Shown here: positions 20,453 to 33,419 of the stretch, one piece after another | Layout of the letters: every line of letters begins with the position of its first letter | Numbering within the stretch: position 1 is the first letter of the stretch | From: Capsaspora owczarzaki ATCC 30864 | Lineage: Eukaryota; Opisthokonta; Filasterea | DNA length: 64,000 nt | Reading direction: 5' to 3' | NCBI RefSeq assembly: GCF_000151315.2 | Contig: NW_011887293.1 | Coordinates: forward strand, 1,155,585 to 1,219,584 | Program-made: the position numbers and the translations under genes | Notes under the pieces: generated by a model | Told to the model about the DNA's origin: nothing | The model's database searches: none | What the model saw: the letters and a program-made list of their open reading frames with translations, nothing else

Positions 20453-20469
20453 CAAGGGAAAAAAGCTCA
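19780..20469. other. Intergenic PUS7-MAP3K, rich in T homopolymers
   Basis: 690 bases holding the PUS7 3' UTR and the MAP3K 5' region. T-runs lie at about 20161-20185, 20204-20216, 20227-20240 and 20409-20452. The last is about 44 T long and ends 17 bases before the MAP3K start codon. Confidence 0.6.
19877..19882 (+). terminator. Putative poly(A) signal of PUS7
   Basis: AATAAA occurs about 100 bases after the PUS7 stop codon on the coding strand. The position is suitable for cleavage and polyadenylation. Confidence 0.6.
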
Positions 20470-23400
20470 ATGGCTGATGCAAGCGACTCTGGTGGACGGT
20501 TGTTGATGTCGCCCGTCGCAGCAGCAGCAGCTTCGTCGTTGGATAGCCACGCGTCGGATGCGTCTACTGCACTGCACATTGCTGGCGGGGTTGGCCGGAG
20601 GAGCAGTGCTGAGGAGCAGCAGGAGCAGGAGCGACAGGAGAGCCAAGATCAACCCACCGCTCTTTCCGCAGCAGCAGGAGCAGGAGCAGTGGCGTCCTCG
20701 ACGACGGGCTTGGCAGGGCGCGGCGTGGGCAAGCACACACGCAATGCAAGCGTCGGGTCGACGTCGAGCTTTGGCAGCAGCAGCACCGAGCACGACCGAG
20801 ACCACGAGCAGGAGAACGAAGACACGCTCGGCCGAACCAGCGCCCTGACAAAGACCCTCCTGCGCGAGGTTGCCGCGCTCACCCAACAACAACAGCAGCA
20901 GCAGGCAAGCAATGCGACAACAACGTCGTCCTTGCTGGGAGTGGCGGCTGCGGCATCTGCTGCGGCTGCGATCAGCACGTCGCCGTTGTTGCTTCCGCGC
21001 AATGCAGCTGAAACAGCCACAGCCAGTTCGATGGGCCACGTCCCAAAGATTGTCACGGTCGAAGAGTTTTTCGCCAGCGCCGTCAAGAGCATTGTCATTC
21101 CATCGACGATAGCACCGTCGTCGTCGTCGTCGTCGTTGTCGTCTGCTTCGTCTGCTTCTACTTCGGCTTTGGCGCTCTCGCAACAAGCTGCGCCTGTTGT
21201 TGCAGCTGGTTACCCAAGCTTGGTCGCTCAACCACCATTACCTCCTGCTGCCTCGGGTGCCGCGCCAGCCACGCCAGCCACGCCAGAAACACCATTGGTG
21301 GATGCTGCAACCGGACGGATTGTGACTGCACCAATACCCGTGCAGCCTCCTGTCGCCGTGCATCATCCTCCTCCTCCCGCACCAGGAGCTTTGCGACGTG
21401 ACTCGGTCGACGAGGCGGTGCTCGAATTCGAGTACGAGCTGCAGCACATTGGCGAGCCAGACGACGACCTTGCTTTTGGTCAGCAGCTGCAGCTGCGACT
21501 CCAGCGCCAGCATGACTACCATCGGCACTTTTCACACTTCTTAACTCCGGATCCTTCGACGCAGAATGCTGCGCCGTCAGCGTCGCCGGCGCCTCCAGTC
21601 GCTCAGAACACCCCTACCCAAGCACGCCAATCCAGTAGTGGCTCTGTACCGCGCCGAAGAGAGCCCGATAGCGTCGACGTTAGCAACAATGACTCTACGT
21701 TCGAGAGCGGAAATAACACCACCGCCGACGAGACGGACGACGGCCTCGAAAGCGAGCGAGACCACCCGTCCGATGCCGAGACAACCGACCACGAGGATGG
21801 CAGCGAATCGGACACTTCCAGCTCGCAAGCCAGGCGATCTCGGCGCTCAACGGCTGGCCATTCGACCGGCGCACACACGTCGGCGAGCACCAGCACCACC
21901 GGCAGCCACCACAGCGGTCGTCGCAGCAGTTATCAATCGCGCCATCGCGGCAGCGTTGACACTGACTTGTACACGGATGCGACAGACAGCGAGATGCTGG
22001 ACGATGACACTGCGAGTTCCTTCAACCAAGAGGGAGTCTCGTCTGGCGGGCAGCTTGAAGACAGCCCTGGCCATCATCATCCACCCCCCGATGAAAATGA
22101 CGACTATCCCGCTCGACGCCGCCGCCACACCGAGAAGAATAAGAGCCAGAGCTCGGACTCACAAGGACCCAGCCAGCGGGGGAGCGAGGATTTCGACACT
22201 GTTTCTGTCACCACATTCCCAGAAGGTGATATTACGGACGCCATCAACGGCCAACCGCGAAGCGCCAATTACCTGGATACTCCGCGCCCCACCGACGGCG
22301 ATGATCGCAGCCAAATCTCCACCGCCTCGTCCCTGTCCAATGCCCTGACGGAGGTCTTCTCGCCCTTCTTTGCCTGTTTGCGCCCGGCAGTGGCGCGGAT
22401 TGAAGGTCTGCTTGTTTTGGCCCAAAAACAGCAGCAGCAGCCCCCTCACACGCCAGAGCTCCCCGGCGGCAGTGCATCCAACTCGAGCAACCTTCTCGGC
22501 GCCTCCTCGAGCACTGCCGGCAGCTCTTCGACGTTGCACGTCCCGACCGTGGGCAGCTCGCGCGCTGGCTCGTCCACAACGCTTACCGCCTTGCCGCCGT
22601 CTCCAGCCACGGGCCGCGTCTCGCGTCACAACAGTGGCTCTGGCATATCTTCGCGTCACGCTAGCTCGAGCGTCATCAACGGCTCTGCGACGCCCGCCAT
22701 TCCCGAAGGCTCTGGCGTGACGGGAGAAGGTGGCGCCGTCCCAGCACCCACCTTGTCCAAAAAGCGGTCCTTCTTGTCCCGGTCACGCAAGTCGTCGTGG
22801 GAGATTCGATATGACAAAATCAAAGAGCTGCGCTGGCTTGGCGCGGGTGCTCAAGGCGCCGTATTCCTTGGCCAGTTGGCAGATCGTGTCGTGGCCGTCA
22901 AAAAGCTCAAACACTGCTCCAACCGCGAGATCAAGCAGATCAAACTGCTTCGAAAGCTCACACACCAGAACATTGTCGAGTTTGTCGGCGTTTGCACGCG
23001 TCCGCCCCAATTCTGCATCATCATGGAGTTTTGCGAACACGGCCCAATGTTTGACGTGATGAAGTCGCGCAGCCTTGGACCCACCCTCCTTCTCGACTGG
23101 GCCATGCAGATTGCGCGTGGCATGAACTACCTCCACGACAACAAGTTTATTCATCGCGACCTCAAGTCTCCCAACGTGCTCGTCTCCGCCAACGATGTGC
23201 TGAAAATCTCTGACTTTGGCACGGCCCGCGAGTTTGGCGGCATCTCGGAGAACATGACGTTTGCGGGCACGGTGGCGTGGATGGCGCCCGAGGTCATCCG
23301 CAACGAGTTGTGCTCTGAAAAGGTGGACGTTTGGTCGTACGGCGTTGTGCTGTGGGAGCTGCTGACTGCGCAGATTCCCTACGACGGCGTTGACCCCTCG

Positions 23401-24732
23401 CGCATCATTTGGGGCGTGGGCAGCAACATGCTCTTGCTCCCAATCCCAGCCACGTGTCCCGAGGGCTTCCAGCTCTTGCTCAAGCAGTGCTGGACAATCA
23501 AGCCGCAAAATCGGCCTGCCTTCCGTCAGATTCTCTCGCACCTGGAGATTCTTGCCGAGAACTTTTTGCTCACGCCTCACGACGAGTATCTGCTCACGCG
23601 CGAGGGCTGGCAGGGCGAAATCAAGCAGCAGTTTGCCGACATGAAGGAGCGTGAAAAGTACCTGCGTCAGCTTGATGAAAGTCTCATTCGCAAGCGCGAA
23701 AGCGAGCTCGAGCAGGCCGAAAACGTTCGCAAAATGTACGAGGAGGAGCTGCAGCGAACCGAAACCATGTCCAAAGAGCTGTATCAGTTTGAGGCGCAGC
23801 TCAAACAACGCGAGGCAGACCTTGCGCGCAAGGAGTGGGAGCAAACTCAGCGCATGGCCATTCCAGCGGCTCGTCTCGCGACAGGTGACACGTCCGAGCT
23901 TTCGACTAGTCCTGGTCGCGACCGGCCTCTGTTTGGCGCGCCCAAGCGCAAAATTGTTCGCCAGACGCTGGTTGCCAAAACCAAGGCTTTGGAAAAGTTT
24001 TTCGAGTCGCACAGTCGTCCCTCGCACGCCCCAGCGTTTGCCTCTTCCGCAAACGTCGGCTCTGACGGCCACCATGTTAATTTCCACGCATACCACGAGG
24101 ACGAGGACGGTCACCAGCAAGAGGATGCCCACCACCCAGACACTGGCGCTCACACCCTGCGCGCCATGGTTTCTGCCGTCGAGCAGCAGGAAGAGGAGGA
24201 GGAATTGGAAGAGGAGGAAGAGGAGGAAGAAATCTCATCGGCCTCGCCGCTGAACGACGAGTCTGAGGATATCTTTTACATGCAGCCGCCTGCCCGTTCG
24301 CGTTCCGCGTCGAAATCCGGGCTGGCAGTGTCCTTTGCGCCTGGCACGGCTGTTCCTCTGTCTGTCACGGACGCCGACGCTGGCCTTGGAGCCATGTCAA
24401 CCATGCCCGTACAGTCGGCTTTCGCTACGGTTGTGATGGCTCGAAGCCACGATTCGACGCAAGGGCATGCGACATTGTTTGAACTGTCATCGTCGTCATC
24501 GTCGTCCTCATCATCATCCGCCTCGCCTGCCGTGCATCAGCCGTCAAGCACTCCTGCTGCCGTGCCCACCCCCTCTAGTTCGGGTATGACCTTCCGCCCG
24601 CGGCCTCTCGAGGGTGAAGAGGACGAGGATGAGGAGGACTTGCTCGTAGACGACGACGAAGAGGACGAGGAGGAAGAGGATGACGAAGATGAGGTTTCTT
24701 CTGAAGTTGTGCTCGCCAGAAACGCCGGGGCC

Positions 24733-24764
<32 letters not shown>

Positions 24765-25125
24765 CAATCCCATCTTCCATGAGAGCGAAAGCGGCGAGGC
24801 CGAATCGCCGCGAGGCACCTCGCCGGCGCATTCGTCGCTGTTTGATGCCCTGCACCCTCGTCTGCGCGTTCATCCCATTCTTGCGACCAGCGAGGATGAG
24901 GACGAGGTGGACTTTGTTCGTGCTTCCATGTCCCTCGACCTATTTGCGTCTGGGCAGCCCAGCAACACTGCTGTCCATCCGAACGCGCCGCTCGCCACCG
25001 CGAGTACGACCGACAGCTCGTTGGCAGTGCTGCCTTTGCCCATCTCTGTCAACACCGGCATTGCGCCGACGGATGTCAATGCTCAGAGCGACTACTTCTT
25101 GACGGACGCGTCGCTGATTCGTTAA
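20470..25125 (+). CDS. MAP3K12/13: Mixed-lineage kinase of the DLK/LZK type
   Basis: A serine/threonine MAP3K of 1551 residues in one exon; animal relatives activate MKK4/7-JNK and MKK3/6-p38. Residues 1-770 are low-complexity, Ser/Ala/Gln-rich and acidic. The kinase domain spans about 780-1045: GAGAQGAVFLG, VAVKKLK, HRDLKSPNVL, DFGTAREFGG, GTVAWMAPEVIRNE and DVWSYGVVLWELLTAQIPYD, all catalytic residues present. IIWGVGSN and the QCWTIKPQNRPAFRQIL end are typical of MAP3K12/13. Immediately after comes a coiled coil (about 1060-1140, KYLRQLDESLIRKRESELEQ onward), where animal DLK has leucine zippers for dimerisation. The C-terminal 400 residues are acidic and disordered. Assignment to DLK/LZK rather than MLK1-4 rests on the kinase core and the missing SH3. 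Confidence 0.93.
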
Positions 25126-25734
25126 TTTTGTTCTCCCCACTAGTTTTTTTAAAAGCAGTTTCCAATGTATGCGTGCAGGTGGATGGATTTACACCGTGTC
25201 AATGTTAATACAGTATATCTATTTGATCAGAACCTCAAACCGCAGGCGTTTGTCGACCACGAGCGAGTGGCTTGAACGATTCACCAAGCGCTCTTTCATT
25301 TTGTTTGCTTTCGGTTTTGAAGCTGATACTCCCCCAAGTTAAACAGCGCAGAACAGCAAACCTGTACAATGCTCGGTATGACATCATCCAACTATCGCTG
25401 GTCAACCGATACCTCCTTTGTCATGATGCGTTGTCGTCAACGTGGCAGATGGCATGTCGCTCTTGTGTCTGACTGCCCACCCCGCTTCCTCCGTCTGTCT
25501 TTTGGTTTCTCCCCGTCATGGGAGTATGGTTGATCTCTCGTGCTTGATTTTTTGTTTTTGGATGAGTTCAAATTTCGCACCCAATGGGAGCAGCACGCGA
25601 AACCAAAGGCGCTGCCTCAGCAATCCTAAACTGAGCGTCCTGACCAACAAATCAGCCGGCGGCCAAAAGAAAAAAAAAAAAAAAACCAGTCATTTTTGTT
25701 GTCTTCAAACAATCTTTCTGTTGAACCCGAAGAA
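25126..25734. other. Intergenic MAP3K-SGPL1
   Basis: 609 bases of 3' UTR and 5' leader, with an A-run at about 25670-25685. No further gene seen. Confidence 0.4.
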
Positions 25735-27527
25735 ATGTCGCTTTCCCACTTCCCTGCTGCTGGATTTGAGCCGCAGATTGAGCTTCTGAAGCAGACGCTC
25801 GAGGCTGTCATCGCCGACCCTGTAAGCAAAGGGGCATCGCAACGCGCTACAGACAGACAGATAATTTGAAATCGGCTCCATCTCCTCCTCCTCCGCCTCT
25901 CCTCACCGGGGGCCCGTCGGGAGTTCCGGTGGGAGGTTGGCTGGGAGTGAACGATTGACTGCAAAGCGTCGTTCATGAGAGTGAGGAAGAGCCGCGAAAG
26001 AGTGTCGACGAACGGGCTGCACTGAAGGTGGAAAGCCACGAGCGTTTTGGATAATAACTGATTGCAGTTCCGCCTCTGCTTCTGCTTCTGCTTCTGCTTC
26101 TGCTTGTCGCATTTGTCACTCACTGGTCTCGATCTACACTGGTCTCGCTTTCTCTTGCTCTTGCTCTCTCTTGCTCTCTCCTGTCGTCTGTTTGGCGTCT
26201 GGTTTGAACCTATCATGGTGAAATCACTCACTTTTAAACGCCATCTTCCCCTCCTCCTCCGCTCTTGTTCGTCTCGACAGCGCCTTCACCAGCTGTACAT
26301 CGAGGCTCAGGTCGTGCTCGAGCAGCTGCGCACGGCATTCAACGAGGCGACCAGCGGCATCGAGGCGTGGGCGTTGGTCCTCGCCACGGTCGCAGCGGTC
26401 CTCCTGCTCCAGCGCGTCTTTGGCTTCCTCTTCAAGGATGAGCGTAAGTCAAAGGAGAAAAGCAAGGGGCACCATCACCAAACCAGATTTGAAAAACAAA
26501 CAAACAAAAACCAAACCAAGGTCTCATCTTCGCTTGGAAACCCCGAATGATCTTTTTTTCTTTTGGACAACAGCCCTGCTCGCTCGCTCAAAGAAGTCCT
26601 TCTTCAAGAACATCCGCAAGCTGCCGATTGTTGGCACTCTGATCCGCAAAGAGGTCCAGGGCACTCTGCTGAGCATGCGCAAGTCGCTCAACAAGCCGAT
26701 TCCTGGCGTCAGCGTGTACAAGAAGCTGCCCGCCGGCCCTCGCACGGAGCACGACATTATGCACGACCTGCAAACGATGGCTGCCGCGTCTTCCACCGAC
26801 ATGATGACCCGCGGCCGCGTGTCTGGCACCATCTACCACGGTGACCAGAAGCTGACCGACTTTCTCGTCAAGGCCTACGCCATGTTTGCGCTTTCCAACC
26901 CGCTGCACTCGGATGTCTTCCCTGGCGTCCGCAAGATGGAGGCTGAGGTCGTTCGCATGGTCGTCGACATGTACCAGGGCGGCAACGATGCGTGCGGCAC
27001 CATGACGTCCGGCGGCACCGAGTCCATCATCATGGCCGTCAAGTCCTACCGCGACCGCGCACGCGAAGAGCGTGGCATCACCAAGCCCGAGATGATCATC
27101 CCCGAGTCTGCCCACGCTGCATTCGACAAGGCTGCTGGCTATTTTAACATCAAGCTCATCAAGGTCCCCACCCACCCCAGGACTAGCGAGGCGAACGTTG
27201 GCGCCATGCGCCGTGCCATCACGAGCAACACGATCATGCTTGTCGGCAGCTGCCCTTCCTTCCCCCACGGTGCCATTGATGACATTCAAGGCCTCGCCAA
27301 GGTCGCGCTCGAGTACGGCATCGGTCTGCACGTCGACTGCTGCCTCGGCGGCTTCCTCGTGCCCTTCATGAAGGAGGCGGGTTACCCGATCCCGGCGTTC
27401 GACTTTTCCGTCAAGGGTGTCACGTCCATCTCGTGCGACACGCACAAGTACGGCTTTGCACCGAAGGGCTCCTCCGTGATCATGTACAGCACGCACGCGC
27501 TGCGTCACTACCAATTCTTTGTCTCGG

Positions 27528-27558
<31 letters not shown>

Positions 27559-28159
27559 TTCGATTGCTGGCAGCCGTCCTGGCGCGCTTGTGGCGGCCAC
27601 CTGGGCTTGCTTGCAGCACTTTGGCCGCAAGGGCTATGTCAGCACCACCAGGGCAATCCTCGACACTGCCTCGCACATCATCAAGGAGCTCCGAACTGTC
27701 AAGGGCTTGGATATCCTGGGCGACCCGCGGGTTTCGGTCATTGCGCTCGGCTCGCGCAAGTTTGACATTTACCGACTTGGCGATGCCCTCGAGCACCGCG
27801 GCTGGAACTTGAACAAGCTGCAATTCCCTTCCAGCATCCACATTTGCGTCACCTTCGTCCACACTCGGGACAACATTGCCAACGAGTTCATCCGCGACGT
27901 CACCGAGTGTGTCGCCGAAATCATGAAGACGCCCAAGGCAAAGGCCACTGGCGGCGCTGCCATTTACGGCATGTCCCAAGCGGTCCCTGATCGCTCCCTG
28001 ATCCAGGAAATCACCCGGGGCTACATTGACACTGTCTACAACGCAGACCCGTTCGAGGAGGCTGATTCTTCCAAGAAGGAGCACGCCAACGGCCAGAGCC
28101 ACGACCAGAGCAACGGCCACGACCAGAGCAACGGCAAGAGCAAGAAGAACAAGAAGTAG
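25735..28159 (+). CDS. SGPL1: Sphingosine-1-phosphate lyase
   Basis: PLP-dependent ER membrane enzyme that cleaves sphingosine 1-phosphate to a fatty aldehyde and phosphoethanolamine. Exons 25735-25821, 26281-26443, 26574-28159 join in phase to 611 residues. One transmembrane helix lies near residues 57-75 (ALVLATVAAVLLLQRVFGFL). The catalytic domain shows LTDFLVKAYAMFALSNPLH, CGTMTSGGTESIIMAVKSYR, LHVDCCLGGFLVPFMKEAGY and SCDTHKYGFAPKG, where Lys375 should form the Schiff base with PLP. The DWSGGIYASPSIAGSRPGAL segment is also typical. The C-terminus is a Ser/Asn/His/Lys-rich tail with repeated GHDQSNG-like units. Length fits the family (human 568). Confidence 0.97.
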
Positions 28160-28363
28160 ATGATTTTTCTCTGTCTCGTCTTTGTGTTGTTGTTCTTCTC
28201 TCGCTGAACAGATTCATTTGCTGGTTGTGTTTTGAGTCTGTGTTTTCTTCTTCTTTGATCTCTCACTCAATAAACCTTCTTCCAAGGACGACAAACGACC
28301 AAAACCAAACCAATGCAAGCATCACTCTTTTTCATTTCTTTTCTTTGTTCCAATGTTGCGAGG

Positions 28364-28408
<45 letters not shown>

Positions 28409-28845
28409 GTTGTCATTTTTTTCAATCTGATTCTCGTTTGTGCTGCCATTTTGCCGTTTTGTGTGCCTCACTTTTCTCTTGCTTTGGACATTGTTTGTCT
28501 CTGTCTGTCTGTCTGTCTGTCTCTGCTGCGTTGCTTCTCTGGCGGATCGCACTCACAGCCGCAGCCGCAGTTGCCATTCTCCGGCCGCGTCATCGACCGA
28601 GCTCGTTCTCGCCGAAGCTCATCGTCGCCAGTGTCTCCGGCCACCCTGCCGCTCCGTCCTCGTCATCATCAAGCAGCCTGTCTCTTCTGCTCGCCACTGC
28701 TTCCACTGAGACTGCTGCTGCTGCTGCGTTGGCGGCTGGCGCGCGATGCTTCACTTCGAGCTCGAGCTCGAGCACGGCTACCTCCTCCTCGTCTTCATCC
28801 TCCGCGTCGTCCTCCGCCTCGTCCACGTCGCAGGCGTTCTCATCG
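28160..28845. other. Intergenic SGPL1-CLPX
   Basis: 686 bases with the SGPL1 3' UTR, a 37-T run at 28370-28406, a TCTG microsatellite at about 28500-28522, and open sequence upstream of the chosen ClpX start. The CLPX coding frame stays open upstream of 28846 without another well-placed ATG, so an extra 5' exon cannot be excluded. Confidence 0.5.
28269..28274 (+). terminator. Putative poly(A) signal of SGPL1
   Basis: AATAAA lies 110 bases after the SGPL1 stop codon, at a normal distance for a eukaryotic polyadenylation signal. Confidence 0.65.
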
Positions 28846-31844
28846 ATGGCCACAAGCTCAGTGAACGTGCCCATGCGAGCTGCGGGATTTGGACTCGGAT
28901 CGGGTTCTGCGTCCGTTCTTGACGGTTCGATGATGATGATGATGACCACTGCGACTCAACCAGCGCCGAGCAAGCGACCCTTCCACTCGCGGGCCAACAT
29001 GGTACAGAGCACGATCAGAGGGTGTGAGAAGAGACAGAGAGAGAGAGAGGGAGAGAGCGCAAACCAATCTGACCAGCGGATTGGAGTGATTTGGAAGCGA
29101 CATTCACTCAACTGGCGGACTGTTTGGTTGCTGGGAATTTCGTTCGATTTTCGATTGAATTGCTCATCGTTTCGTAGGTGTTGGCGCGCGGTGGGGACAA
29201 GGGTGGTTCAGGATCCGGCAGTGGCGGAAACGGCGGAAATGGCGGAAATGGCGGAAACGGTCCTACCGATGGCAAAGTCCCTCCGGAAGAGTACAAGCCG
29301 GATGTCACGGCAAAAGAGACCCCGAAGGACAGCAAAGACAGCAAAGACAGCAGCAGCAGCAAGGACACCACCGGCAGCGAGTCCGAGTCTGGCAAGGACA
29401 CACCCGTTCACGCGGAAGGCACCGGTACCGCGCCCTCCTCCTCTTCATCAGAGCACAAACAGCACGCGGCCAAGCCGAGCAAGTCGCGCTCTAGCGCTCG
29501 AGCCGATGCGTCCAGTGGCGAAAGCGAAGCTCCTAGCAGCGCCAAGCCGAGCGACGAGTCTCCATTCAACTCGACCGACAAGAGTTTGACAGGTGCAACG
29601 ACTCACGTGGAAGAACGAAGTGGCAAGAGTGCGTCCGCTCGCTTCAACTGCCCCGTGTGCGGCAATGCGCTCAAGTACCCCGACGAGATGGCATTTGGCC
29701 AACCGCGGCAGTTCATGGTGTGCACGCACTGCAGCTCGATTCTCTTGCTGATGGAGGCCCGCGCGTTCGACTCGTCCCCGCACTTCCCCAAATCGGGCGA
29801 TGGAGCGTCTGCATCACCCTCATCGCAAGCCGGCGCTGCTGGCACCACCACCACCATTCAGACACCTGCAGGAAGTATCCAGATCCACGGCAGCTCCGGG
29901 CTGGGTGGTGGCCTGTTTGGTGCTGCGTTTGGTCGCCAAGGGGCATCCAACGCGTCTTGGACCCAGGGCCCCGGCTCTGGGAACACTGCCGGTCCCACGT
30001 CGAACGCCAACGCCGCTGCTGGAGCTGCCGCACCGGACTCTACTGCCCAAAGCTTTTTAAACCGAACCATCCCGACGGCGCAGCAGATTGGCGCGCATCT
30101 CGATGCCCATGTGATTGGCCAGCATGCCGCCAAGAAGACGATTGCTGTTTCCGTGCATTCGCACTATGTCCGTGTTCAAGCCAACGCGCGTGTGGCCGCC
30201 AAGCAGGCTGCCAGCAAGAGCCGCGAGCCGAGCGCCAGCAAGACCGGCGTGCTTTCCACCCCAATTTCCCCAGCCAGCGCCATGGTGACCAAAAAGGTTG
30301 TCATCCAGGGCCAGGAGCACGAGGTGCTCGTTCCTCGTGACGGAGACATTGTTTTTGAAAAGTCCAACATTATGCTCTTTGGGCCGACTGGTTCTGGTGA
30401 GTGGCTTTGTTTTTTTGTGGGTTGGGGGTTTGGTTGGATTGAATTGGATTGCAATAGAGTGGCATGGTACTACCCAAACTAACCCGTTGTTTCCATTCCT
30501 CCACAACAGGCAAAACTCATTTGGCTCGAACTCTCGCCAAGTGTCTCGACGTTCCATTTGCTGTTGCCGATTGCACGTCGCTTACCGCGGCAGGATATGT
30601 CGGCGAGGACATTGAAAGCGTGCTGCATCGTCTCATTGTGGAATCCGACCACAATGTTGAGGCGGCGCAGCAGGGCATCATCTTCCTCGATGAAGTCGAC
30701 AAGATTGCGCGCTCGTACGAAGGTGCACGTGTGAAGGATGTTGGTGGCGAAGGCGTTCAGCAGGGTTTCCTGAAGGTGAGTGTCCCATTTGTAGATTTTT
30801 TGTTTGCGCTCGAGGTTTTTTGCTCGAGGTTTGCGCTCGAGGTTTGACTGACCGTCACGACTTCCGTTTTGAATAGATTCTTGAAGGTGCCGTTGTCAAT
30901 GTGCCGGACAAGGGCGCTCGTAAAACTGCGCAAAACTTTATTCAGCTGGACACGAGCAACATTCTTTTCATTGCTTCTGGTGCCTTCTCTGGGCTTGAGA
31001 AACTCGTGGCGAACCGCGTGTCCCAGAGCTCGCTCGGTTTCAATGCCAGTGTCAAGGCACAGAATGCATCAGACATGGAGTTCTTGGGACAGGTATGGAG
31101 CCCTCTCGTCATCCTTCTGTTTTCTCCGTCCTTGTCGGTTGTTTTTTGGGACCACCGACTCACTTTTGATTGATTGGTTTTGCGCCATGTAGGTCCAGCC
31201 CACCGACTTGCAAAAGTTTGGCATGATTCCCGAGTTTATTGGCCGTTTCCCTCTGCTTGTGCATCTTGATGCATTGTCAGAGAAGGACTTGACTCGCATT
31301 CTTGTCGAGCCCAAGAACGCGCTCATTCCTCAGTACCAAGCGCTCTTTGCAATGGAGAAGGTGCGACCAGACTTTTTTTTTTTTTTCTAGGATGCTGGTT
31401 GTTCGATTCGACAATCCTCTGTGCACGGCACTCATCTTGTCTCTTCGTGCCACAGATCAACTTGTACTTTACTCCGGACTCTCTGACTGCCATCGCGCAG
31501 CAAGCCATCGAAAAGAAGACTGGCGCGCGTGGTCTTCGCGCGATTATTGTACGTTGCCCACACTGTGACTTGGACAATTCGGATTGTGCAATTGTGGAGA
31601 TTGTTTCTTAGTTGCTTTTTTGCGCTAATCTTCTCGCTTGCAGGACAAGATTCTGGTTGACACCATGTACGAAATGCATGACTTGGAAAGCGTCCTCATC
31701 ACTGCCGATGTTGTCAAAGGAGTGCGTCCGCCAATTACGACCAGCAAGCCCGTGGCTGCAGAAGCACCTTCAACCACCGCCACCGCTGAAGCAGCCTCTA
31801 CAGCCACCACAGACACACCAGCCCCAGTTACAGCAAGTGGATGA
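28846..31844 (+). CDS. CLPX: Mitochondrial ClpX, AAA+ unfoldase of the ClpXP protease
   Basis: Unfolds proteins for ClpP and has chaperone roles in the matrix. Exons 28846-29001, 29178-30396, 30510-30775, 30877-31092, 31193-31360, 31456-31548, 31644-31844 give 772 residues in phase. The N-terminus (MRAAGFGLG ... [11 protein letters not shown]) suits a mitochondrial presequence and includes five Met from an ATG run. A Gly/Ser/acidic linker precedes the C4 zinc finger (CPVCGN ... CTHCSS). The AAA+ core has [20 protein letters not shown], Walker [14 protein letters not shown] split by intron 2, Walker [42 protein letters not shown] and sensor 2 [12 protein letters not shown] roughly 45-residue insertion precedes Walker A. 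The start is the first suitable ATG, so the presequence may be longer. Confidence 0.95.
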
Positions 31845-32008
31845 GTCTGTTTGCAACTTTTTGTACTTCTAACCCAATAGAACTGCCATGAATTGTCTGA
31901 AGCCGGGTACTTGTTGCACGCATTGCGTCCCAGGACATGACATGACATGCGACATAAGCAGAAGAAGAGAGAAGAAACAGTGTATTTGTAACAGATTAGC
32001 GCTTGTCG

Positions 32009-32984
32009 TTACTGCAGCCACAGTTTGAGCCGATAGGCATCTACACCGCTCAGATAATATCCTTTGAGGAACTTGTCACGCACAAACCCCAAGTTTTCGT
32101 AAAGCCCCAGGGCGCCCTTATTGGTGAGCTCTGCTTCCAGAACAACTTCTGTGGCGTTTCTTTCAATCATGCGGTCGATGACTTTCCGGACCAGATGCGT
32201 TCCTGAGTTCACAGAGATTGATGCAGCAGCAACAACAACAAGAACAACAGGAGCACGCCAACCAACCAACAATGAGCAAACGAGCACAGAGAGCAACACA
32301 AGATCTGCACACAATCCAAAACAAAGATTCGTACCGAGCTTGCGATTGCGGTAGTCCTTCCGCACAGACAGCATGGCAAGATACCCTCGGAAGTTTGTGT
32401 CGTGCATTTCGAGTTTGCTGACAACGACACCGATCAGTTGATCTCCATCGTGTGCCTGCGAGTCCAGAAGTGTGGAAGTAACGAGCGCAAAAAGTGAGAG
32501 CGTGCTTCAATACGACTCGTCGCCTGTTCTCAGACGAATACCATACCATAATGCACAAGTCTGGCCACGACTGGATAAAGTACCGATACGTGTAGATTGA
32601 GTACGGCTCAGACAGCTCTGAAGTGATGAGATCCATAATGCCAGCGAGCTGTTCGTCGCTCGAGTAGCGGCTCAATCGGATCCCGTCCGGGCGCACCTCC
32701 AGGACTGGGTTGGAGTCTGCTGTCTGGTTGTCTTTGGAGTCGAGTGGCAGCGACGGATGATGGCCATTCGCAGCAGTCGTCTGCGTGTCAGTTGGGACTT
32801 CAGTCTTGGCAGCTGCTGCTTGACCGGCGTCCGTCTCGGCAGCAGCAAGACCAGTTTCAGGATGGGCAGTCTCGGGGAGATCCTTCTGCAGCAACTTGGA
32901 TTGTGCGTCGGATGACTCGACGTCGACGACAGCCGCAGCGACAGGAAGCTGGATCTGAGGCTTGCCTGGATCTGCGCGTCGCAT
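32009..32984 (-). CDS. NAA30: N-alpha-acetyltransferase 30, NatC catalytic subunit
   Basis: Acetylates N-terminal Met followed by hydrophobic residues, working with NAA35 and NAA38 in NatC. Exons in transcript order: 32984-32547, 32455-32335, 32202-32009, giving 250 residues in phase. Residues 1-105 are low complexity. The GNAT domain follows: [39 protein letters not shown] (the acetyl-CoA-binding motif A), [20 protein letters not shown] and [16 protein letters not shown] at the very end. This C-terminal block closely matches human NAA30. The gene converges on CLPX, with 164 bases between stop codons. Confidence 0.95.
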
Positions 32985-33419
32985 GGTGTATTGTCGTCAC
33001 TCGTGCTCAGCAAGAATGGATGAGACTTGGTGGCTATGGGGTGAGAGAATGAGAATGCAAAGCTGGCGATAGATCGATGGCTGGCACCCGAGCACAGAGT
33101 TGAATCAATCGCGGAAACTGAACGAGAATATGGACTGGTCTGAGCAGTTTGGCTTGGCTCGTATTGTTCACCAATAGTTGATATTGTTTGAATAATCTCA
33201 GCATTCAATTCGATCGTCCAAACGAGGGCGACAAAACCAAACGACACACAAGCAGCCACGATGAAAATACGACATTTTGAAACAAACAAACAAACCGAGA
33301 ACAGAAATACAGCAAAGACAGCATCAGAAACGAACGAGAAAGCCCTGCCGGCAATGAAAAAAGTAAAGATGGGAGAGGGGAGGGAAAGGAAAGTAAGGCT
33401 CGTTGGGAGTGATTTCCAC
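32985..33419. other. Intergenic NAA30-PIX
   Basis: 435 bases between two minus-strand genes: the NAA30 promoter and the 3' UTR of the PIX gene. Nothing else is visible. Confidence 0.4.
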
